From Ascaphus truei (lineage: Eukaryota > Chordata > Amphibia > Anura > Ascaphidae), in contig CM071570.1 of the NCBI GenBank assembly GCA_036426205.1, positions 140,263,048-140,327,047 on the forward strand: a stretch of 64,000 bases of DNA, given 5' to 3'. Both the position numbers and the translations under genes were made by a program. Under the pieces are notes generated by a model. It had not been told where the DNA came from. It saw nothing but the letters and a program-made list of their open reading frames with translations, and did no database searches. Each line of letters begins with the position of its first letter. Position 1 is the stretch's first letter. Shown piece by piece: positions 57,560 through 64,000 of the stretch.

Positions 57560-58190
57560 TGTATGTATTTTTATTTTTACAGATTTTTTGATTGGATTTA
57601 AAAATATATATTTTTCATTGCCCATTGACTGCTAATGTATTCATCTGTGCCTGTTTAGGGTACAGATGACTACAGTGGTAGCCAATGAATTTTGGGCAAA
57701 ATGCATTTCTTCTATTGATTGTTATATTCTCTGTTTCTGTTTAATATTTAGATTAAATTGTTTTGAATTGTGATGGCTTGTGTATTTTTTTTGGGACCAG
57801 ATTGGTTAGCTTTTTATTAAATTATGTATTTTGTTGGCTACTGGTTTACATTTATGTGTTGCCTAGTGGTTGTATTAATTAATTGTTGTGTTGATTACAG
57901 CTTTTATGTATTGTATTTAAATGTATTGTTTGGCTAGTGGTATGATTTATGTAATTGATTGCCTAGTGGTTTTAATGATTTTATTGAATGCATAGTGTTT
58001 TTATTTCTTTAATTGATTGGCTAGTGGTTTTATTTTGGTAATTGCTTGGTTGGCAAGTGCTTTGAATTGTTGATTTGTGGGGTTTACTTGCTTGTTATAT
58101 ATGTTTGATTATTGTGTATTTTGGACATTCATGCTTTTGTTTTAGGGTGACCATTGACTGCTAAAGTATATTTTCATGCCCAAATTATAT
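57560..58190. repeat. TTGATTGGCTAGTGG-type internal repeats of copy D
   Basis: T/G-rich stretch with recurring phrases GGCTAGTGGT, GCCTAGTGGT and AATTGATTG at irregular spacing. No gene. Confidence 0.6.
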
Positions 58191-58291
58191 GTGTATGATG
58201 TACTACTATGCCACTCAATGGGTACATGGGGGGTATAGTGGGTCTGGTGTTGGAGGGTAGGCCTCCCGGATGGGAAGCGGGGGAGAGTGGG

Positions 58292-58344
58292 TTAACCCCT
58301 TTATTACAATAGCGGTTATTATCCACTAAGGTGATTAAGGGGTT
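58292..58344. repeat. Family M palindrome (copy D, second)
   Basis: TTAACCCCTTTATTAC / GTGATTAAGGGGTT around GGTTATTATCC. Confidence 0.85.
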
Positions 58345-58795
58345 GAGGCAATTAGATTGTATTTTTTATGTATTCTTTCTGGCAAAGGAGGACATGGCCC
58401 TGAAGTATTCTGATGGAGATGCCCTTCATAATGGCAGGGGTAAGTAGAATGGTTTTACTGTATTTACTTTATTTATGCTACCTGGCTAAGGTTATGTTTA
58501 ATAATAGGCAAATGATCTATTATCCATATCTGGATAATAGTTAGTTTGCACATTACTGTACTGTATGTGTTTGGGGGGAGGTATATTTATTGAAATGGAG
58601 GCCATATATTATTTTTTTAACAATACGAATAGAACCACAGGCCAGCGGGGATCCATGTGGACCACCCGAGGACCCCCACCGGCCCATGTTATCAATTGTG
58701 TGTTCAAATAAATAAATAATGGTTTTATGTGGGGGCATAGGGTGTGGGTTGTCTATTGCTGCTTACTACATATTTTAATTTATATTGTATTACTA

Positions 58796-59050
58796 GTGTA
58801 GATGAGCAGGGGTCTCCAGTGCAGAACCGCATTGTTTTCAGGTCTGTGGACCCCCTTTTTCCTGAGGTACAGGTCCCGTTATGGGGTACCGGTATATCCG
58901 ATGCATGTAAATGTCCCGTGTCCCATGACCCGGACATTTCAATGCATAGTAGATACCGGCACCCCATAACGGGGCCTGTATCTCGGGAAGCAAGGGGTCC
59001 CTGAACCTGAAAATGCGGTTCTACTCCGGAGACCCCCTGCTCATCTACAC
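58796..59050. repeat. Long hairpin of copy D
   Basis: GTGTAGATGAGCAGGGGTCT pairs with GAGACCCCCTGCTCATCTAC; inner arms GGGGTACCGGTAT / ATACCGGCACCCC. Homologous to 26367-26611. Confidence 0.9.
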
Positions 59051-59203
59051 TAATAATATTAAAATTTAAAAAAAAATATTTCGGCCGAGATTTGCGCAGA
59101 GAGAAGCAACTCTCTCTCTCTGCAGCAGATTGAACTCGCCGGGTAAGCCCTTTTCAGAGGGCCAATCATCTCGTCGCCGGCTACTCGCTGTCAGGGTTCT
59201 GCT

Positions 59204-59800
59204 CGCCACAAACCAGGACCGGACCGCGAGGCTGAGGTGGGGTTGTAAAAGCACCGACCTGAGACCGCGCAGGCTGATCCGGATTGCGCAGTTCGTAGTC
59301 ATATGTCGCAGGATCAGGATTGGAGAAGACAGCGTCGTTGTTGTAGAAGCCAGGGTCAGGACAGGAGACATCAGGATAAACATTGTTCAGGCAAGAGTTC
59401 GGCAACAGGTAGTCAGGAGAGCCCCGCTTCAGCTTAGGAGCGCGGGGTTGGCCTCTGCGCGAGCGATGACCATGGCCCATGGTACTGGTCACAGGAGATG
59501 GTAGGCAGACCAGAGTAGCACACCGCTTTGCTGCACGGGTGCACCAGTGCTACAGCGCAAGAGTCCTGAGCGGGCTAGGGAATCCTCTGTCTCAGCGCAG
59601 GAACCAGGACACGGCCTCTCTAGATTAGGGAAAGAGTAGGCCCCAGGAACCAGGAAGCTGAAGATACACAGGGAAACCTCCGCTTCAGTGCAGGAATCCA
59701 GGAGACTGAAGAACGCAGGGACGAAACATCCGCTTCAGTGCAGGAATCCAGGAATCGGTACTGGAGGGACCCCTGCTTTTATTAACTTTTATTAAAACTT
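59204..59800. mobile_element. LTR-like GC-rich fragment
   Basis: Begins TGTCAGGGTTCTGC and shares the GATTGGAGAAGACA-type phrasing of the solo LTR at 17295. Later part repeats CCGCTTCAGTGCAGGAATCC (59682 and 59731). No frame of interest. Confidence 0.4.
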
Positions 59801-59932
59801 GAGGTTGGTATCGAGAGCAAAGTCCCATCTTTGCTGATGATACTACAATTATGGAGAATATGTGGGCATCTCGCTCTAACCCCTGGAGGAGGTAGATGCG
59901 TGCCGCCAGGGAGGAGATACAGAATTTGCTAG

Positions 59933-60160
59933 ATAGGTGTACTTCAAAGAAAAAGGTACACTAAGGATCCCTATTAGTGGCGCACTGCAAACGCTATTGG
60001 TGTGATAACGAGGTCAGAAGCAGCGGAATAAACATGTTAAAATAAATAAATATTATAACCTTGTTTATTCCGCTGCTCTGACCTCGTTATCACATAAATA
60101 TGTTTGCAGTGCGCCACTAATGGGATCCTTTAGTGTACCTTTTTCTTTGAGTACACCTAT
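59933..60160. repeat. Long inverted repeat
   Basis: ATAGGTGTACTTCAAAGAA at the left pairs with TTCTTTGAGTACACCTAT at the right. Arms of about 100 bp share CCGCTGCTCTGACCTCGTTA and GCAGTGCGCCACTAAT around an AT-rich centre. Confidence 0.88.
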
Positions 60161-60235
60161 CTAAGCAAATTCTGATACTAAATTGTGTAAGGTAATAGAA
60201 TCTAGGGCAATGATTTAAGGTGAGAGGGAAAGGGG

Positions 60236-60870
60236 AAGGGGGGGGGGGGTTCACCAGCCTCTCTGCTTCCAGCAGGCTGCTTCTCCTCTCCTGCTCCAGA
60301 GTGCATTGCCGAAACGCGTCTGATGTGTTTTGGGCACTCACAGCCACCATAGTTGTCTGAGAGCAGAGCTAATTCCTCATACAGTCCTCACGCAGCAGTT
60401 GGAGCCTGGTCACGTGCGCTCGTGCACTCTGGAGCAGGAGAGGAGAAGCAGCCTGCTAGTAGCAGAGAGGCTGGTGACCCCCCTCCCCCCCCCCTGCAAG
60501 GAAATCAACAGAGGACAAGTGAAAGAAGATCTGCCTAACAAAGACAACAGGAGCTGGCAAGCTATGCACCAATGCACTGCTGTATAGCACGATTGTGAGT
60601 GTTCCTACTTTTATCTTTTCCTGTAATAAACGTTATTATGCCATGTCACTCTCTCTTTTCTTTTCTTAAAGTGGAACACGTGTGAAGAGACACACCTATC
60701 ATCTGGATCAAGTTAACCTGTGGATACTTTCTCCAAAGTGGACTTACTTTGCGAGACATTTTCACTTGGACATTTGTATATGTAAGTGCACTTTTCACAG
60801 AGATTGGATATATTTTTCACTCTATATAGGATAGTTGTGTGTTTTCTAGGTTTAAACACATAGTTTATTT
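60236..60870 (+). repeat. PLE tail family T, copy 4, with inverted head
   Basis: 60302-60870 matches 32518-33262 from ATTGCCGAAACGCGTC onward. The preceding 60236-60303 is an inverted copy of 60425-60495 (CTCTGGAGCAGGAGAGGAG arms). The hammerhead-like core is cut before its CTGAGGA box. Confidence 0.75.
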
Positions 60871-63800
60871 TATTTTTTGCACATATTTTTCAAACATACA
60901 AGGACACATACAAGGACACAGTAGAAAGACAGTTGGTCCTGATTTTGGAGATGGTGGAGTGGATGGACCACATGGCATGGGAGATGGTGAAGGACATAGT
61001 GGGAATACGATTTAAATTTTTTTTTTAATTATTGCAAGTTACTTGCCAGTTTTCTATTAGTCTTTTTTCTCATAATTACTGTCATTTTCAACTACAGCTG
61101 CAACTGCTGGTTGTAGACCGCTTGCCTTGAGAATTCTGCACTAAAACCCATCCAAAGCATAGAGCTTTTTGCAGCATGCTGCGAGATTTCTGTAGCCAGA
61201 CCTAATGGTCCATCGGATTAACACAGCAGGGGTCCCTGTATGTGAGTGGGACTCACGCTTTGTGAATTCTACCGGGCTGCGAGTCCCATTCTTTAACCCC
61301 CCACTGTGTTAATCCAATGGGCCATTACAGCCTTCTATGGACCATCTCACGAGTTACTGCGAGATGGTCACAGATTTTCCTTGGGAAGTGGTCTAAAACC
61401 GGTAGTTGTGTGTCAAAGCTGCAAAGGAAAACAGATCAATCTGCCAATATTTTGATCGAATATATTGAACACGGCCAAAGATTATTTTTGTGAAAAAAGT
61501 TGAGTTCTAGGTGGATTATCTTTTCAGACGAAATTCCGGGACTTTTTTTATTTGGGGACATCTTTGTCACGATGACATCAACTTTTATCAACACATTTAT
61601 ATTTCTGGGTACTTGATTGAACAGAACAAGTTGCAAAATAAATTGTGATTTATTTCCTTAATAGACAAACACACGACATCTGCAGAATACACTTAAAACC
61701 ACACTCACTGGGATCAGGAAACGAAATAAATTGTCCTTTGCTTGCCAGTGCAAGAAATGCAGCCTTGGTTTTAAAAGTCCTGTCGTTATGTGGTTGTTAA
61801 CCCCTTCACTCCTGGACTGGTTGCTGCTGTACTGGGACAAAGTCTTGCATCTTTACATCATGGATTAAAATTCAGGAATCACACTGGGAATAATTGGGAA
61901 GCCACATTTATAGACTGCCCAAAGCTATTTTTAACATGTGGATCCAATCCCCTCGTGGGAACAAAAAAAAACACGAATAGCCAAGTGACCCACAGTTCAC
62001 AAGACCGGTCAAAAGGGCTGTCAGGTGGGCAGGGCGCATGGGTCAGGTTGACGCCCATGCCACTTAGCATACCTGGGCTACACCCATTTCTTGGGGCCAC
62101 TGGGTCTGGTCTCTGTCTCAAAGGTGTCACTAGCCTGACATCTGCTGTGCATCAGTATGTCAGTTTTGTATACATTATGGGTCTCTGGGTCTTGTCATAA
62201 TTGACACTCTTTTAGACAGGGGGACTCTAAATCTGTGGGAGCCTTTTGAGGCTCCATCATAAAAATAATTGCAACCCTTTGAGGCTTGGTCATAAAAATA
62301 CCGAAGCTCATTCACCTATATCACAGCTGGATGTCCAAGTAATTCCTGATTGGACTTACAAAAAAATACCTCCTGCCTTACATTTAAGATCTGCTATCAT
62401 GTGTTGGTTAGAGGGTATGGCAAGCAATGCGTCTTGTCTTTTACCCTCGCAGACAGGGAATGGCCTGCACATGGGGAATAAAAATGGCGGGGACAGGGTA
62501 ACAACAGTAATGCATGGCAAATCAGGTATTAACCCTTTCCTCCCCGTCACAATCTTTGATTGTCCATTCACCCTATATTAAATTGCGAAAAATCTGTCAA
62601 AGCTGCCTCTTTGGAGTTTAAATAACATGGCCCTTCATATCATTAAAACAATTACAGGGATATAATGTTAAATAGTTTTAGCATTTGAAACAGTGAAATA
62701 TACTTCTGTACTTATACAGTACAGTACTAATTTCTGCACTTTATCGGTATTTAGTACCTTACTGTATATAATGTTACTTGGAAAATGGAAATAAGATGTT
62801 GTACCCCACAAATTCTTGTTATAATTTGCATCACATTTTTACTTAATCAGAAAATCAAATCAAAGCACCAAATACCACACTAATAGAATTGACTGCAATA
62901 TAAGTAAAAGATTAGCAAGGGTTTTGATAAATGGATGTGCAAGCAAAAGGGTTCAATAAAGATTTAAGTTCAATTACAATTTGGAAGAGCAAAACTACAG
63001 TCAAGATTGAACTCATCAAAATGCACAGTACATATTTCAGAAAATTGAAATCAATTGGAACATAAGATTGCCTTCTATTTTTATTAATCTTGACTTTAGT
63101 GAGTGATTGCTTTAACTTCTGCTTTTTAGCAATGTTTCAGAAAAAGCACATCTTAGAAATCTTACTTAATCTTCAGCAATGAGTTTTCATGGATTTTTTG
63201 CATAAATTCCTCAGAATGTTGTTATGGATCAACTAGGTTGCATTCACCTTAAAACACTAGTCCAGGTAGCAATAAAATTAGAGCATCCACTAAGATATAA
63301 CACTTTTTTCTATTGTGTAACCTGTTTTATAATTACAATTTTATGTTTAAGAGCTTTTCAAATTCAGGCATTGAAGAATAACTTTCAATCCCATGATTTT
63401 GGAATATAGAAAATCTGCACTGTCTTTGTTTGTGACTGAATTATAAACAATTCTTTAAACTCTAAGGCCACTTTGCTTAAGCAGGTTCTAACTTCCATTA
63501 ATATTAATGGGATTTAGGATGTGGTACACCCTTTAGTCAATATGTGACAAAGAAGGTAATCCTATTTAGCGGTCAAGAAAATATAAATTAACAAATATTT
63601 AACTGCTCACAGCTGCTAAAAGATTTCCTGACAAAATATGTAATCAAAGTTAAAAAAAGAAGCAAAAACCACCTGCATTAAAATGCATATTTAAAATTTG
63701 GACAACATTAGTAGGACTTTTGCAGTGTTTTTATTTAAGACTATTTTCCTGTTCCAAAAGAAGAAATAATAAAAACCCAGTATAATAATATAAGGGGTTA

Positions 63801-63936
63801 TCCTGTGGCAATAGGGTTTGTCTTTTATGCATATGGACTCCTCATTTGTGATAAAACAACACCAGCTTTGTGATAACACAATTAAACAATTGACTATAGA
63901 CTATTTAAACCTGCCTCCATATCATTGGAATAACCC
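60871..63936. other. No gene recognised
   Basis: Contains a MITE-like stem-loop at 61217-61320 (related to 33520-33625) and an unassigned repeat-like region at 61790-62580 with open frames of 111-136 codons that show no domain and no splice sites. From 62600 the sequence is plain AT-rich. Confidence 0.45.
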
Positions 63937-63972
63937 CTGATGAAGTCATGTAATCGTGATGAAACGCACTGA
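63937..63972 (+). ncRNA. Hammerhead-like core at window end
   Basis: CTGATGAAG, stem TCATG-TAAT-CGTGA, T, GAAACGC. Boxes are intact; the stem has one wobble pair and an extra A/G. It probably begins another PLE that continues outside the window. Confidence 0.45.
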
Positions 63973-64000
63973 GACGTGAGTTGCTGATGTGACGTCACAA

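Larger units (their letters stand above)
56410..59203 (+). mobile_element. Family M copy D (right end missing)
   Basis: Starts GGGCACCATGCAGTAAGCAG after ATA, with the same subterminal CGATAAG motifs as 34136-34465. It then follows copy C/A order: stem-loop 56720-56825, palindrome 56980-57033, a short GC-rich block, palindrome 58292-58344, a decayed GC block 58622-58690, and the long hairpin 58796-59050 followed by TTTGCGCAGAGAGA as in copy C. It is cut at about 59203 by LTR-like sequence. Confidence 0.75.

Noticed and set aside
61790..62581. Open frames of 136 and 111 codons as a host gene
   Set aside because: No domain, no splice signals and repeat-like surroundings; not enough to call.

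Overview
The window looks like nuclear DNA from a vertebrate with a large, repeat-rich genome, most likely an anuran amphibian. The reasons are the mixture of Harbinger, Penelope-like (PLE), L1, CR1 and L2 elements, a tRNA-derived SINE of frog type, and an LTR. No confident host gene is visible. Almost everything recognisable is mobile DNA, much of it nested, so many reading frames are broken or read across element boundaries.

Layout. (1) 0.47-4.1 kb: two inverted copies of a small TIR element and the Myb-like half of a Harbinger transposon (minus strand, running from a terminal end at about 4081 into exon 1 at 3603-3192 and a decayed exon 2 near 2426-2000). (2) 4.6-14.4 kb: a PLE split by a nearly full-length L1 (4738-11285, 16-bp target duplication), which itself carries a CR1 tail fragment. 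(3) 14.4-20.1 kb: two truncated copies of a multi-hairpin element (family M), then a solo LTR (17295-20097) split by a 2-kb PLE-like fold-back insertion. (4) 20.1-23.9 kb: PLE tails, a long purine tract and AT-rich DNA. (5) 23.9-26.9 kb: a complete 3,017-bp member of family M. (6) 27.1-33.3 kb: a third PLE, copy 1 of a 3.2-kb duplication, and a CR1 fragment. (7) 34.1-38.4 kb: the transposase half of a Harbinger element with an uninterrupted two-exon HARBI1-type gene. (8) 38.4-43.1 kb: a SINE head, copy 2 of the 3.2-kb duplication, and a GC-rich minisatellite inside PLE-tail sequence. (9) 43.9-49.2 kb: a minus-strand PLE with three insertions: a 441-bp element ending in a perfect 122-bp palindrome, a Tigger-like MITE, and a second PLE. 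(10) 49.2-56.0 kb: a minus-strand L2 LINE interrupted by a plus-strand CR1-group LINE, itself interrupted by a 331-bp MITE and an LTR-like block. (11) 56.4-59.2 kb: another family M copy. (12) 59.2-64.0 kb: LTR-like sequence, fold-backs and PLE tails.

How the parts fit together. Harbinger transposition generally needs a DDE transposase and a Myb/SANT-like partner. Both genes are present here, on separate element halves, each reading inward from an end of the same type (GGGCYC-ATGCAGTAAGCG). At least five further elements or fragments without coding capacity share those ends. The most interesting reading of the window is therefore a two-gene DNA transposon together with a family of about 3-kb passengers packed with conserved hairpins and GC-rich minisatellites. 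A second theme is the recurrence of hammerhead-ribozyme-like cores in the PLE tails.
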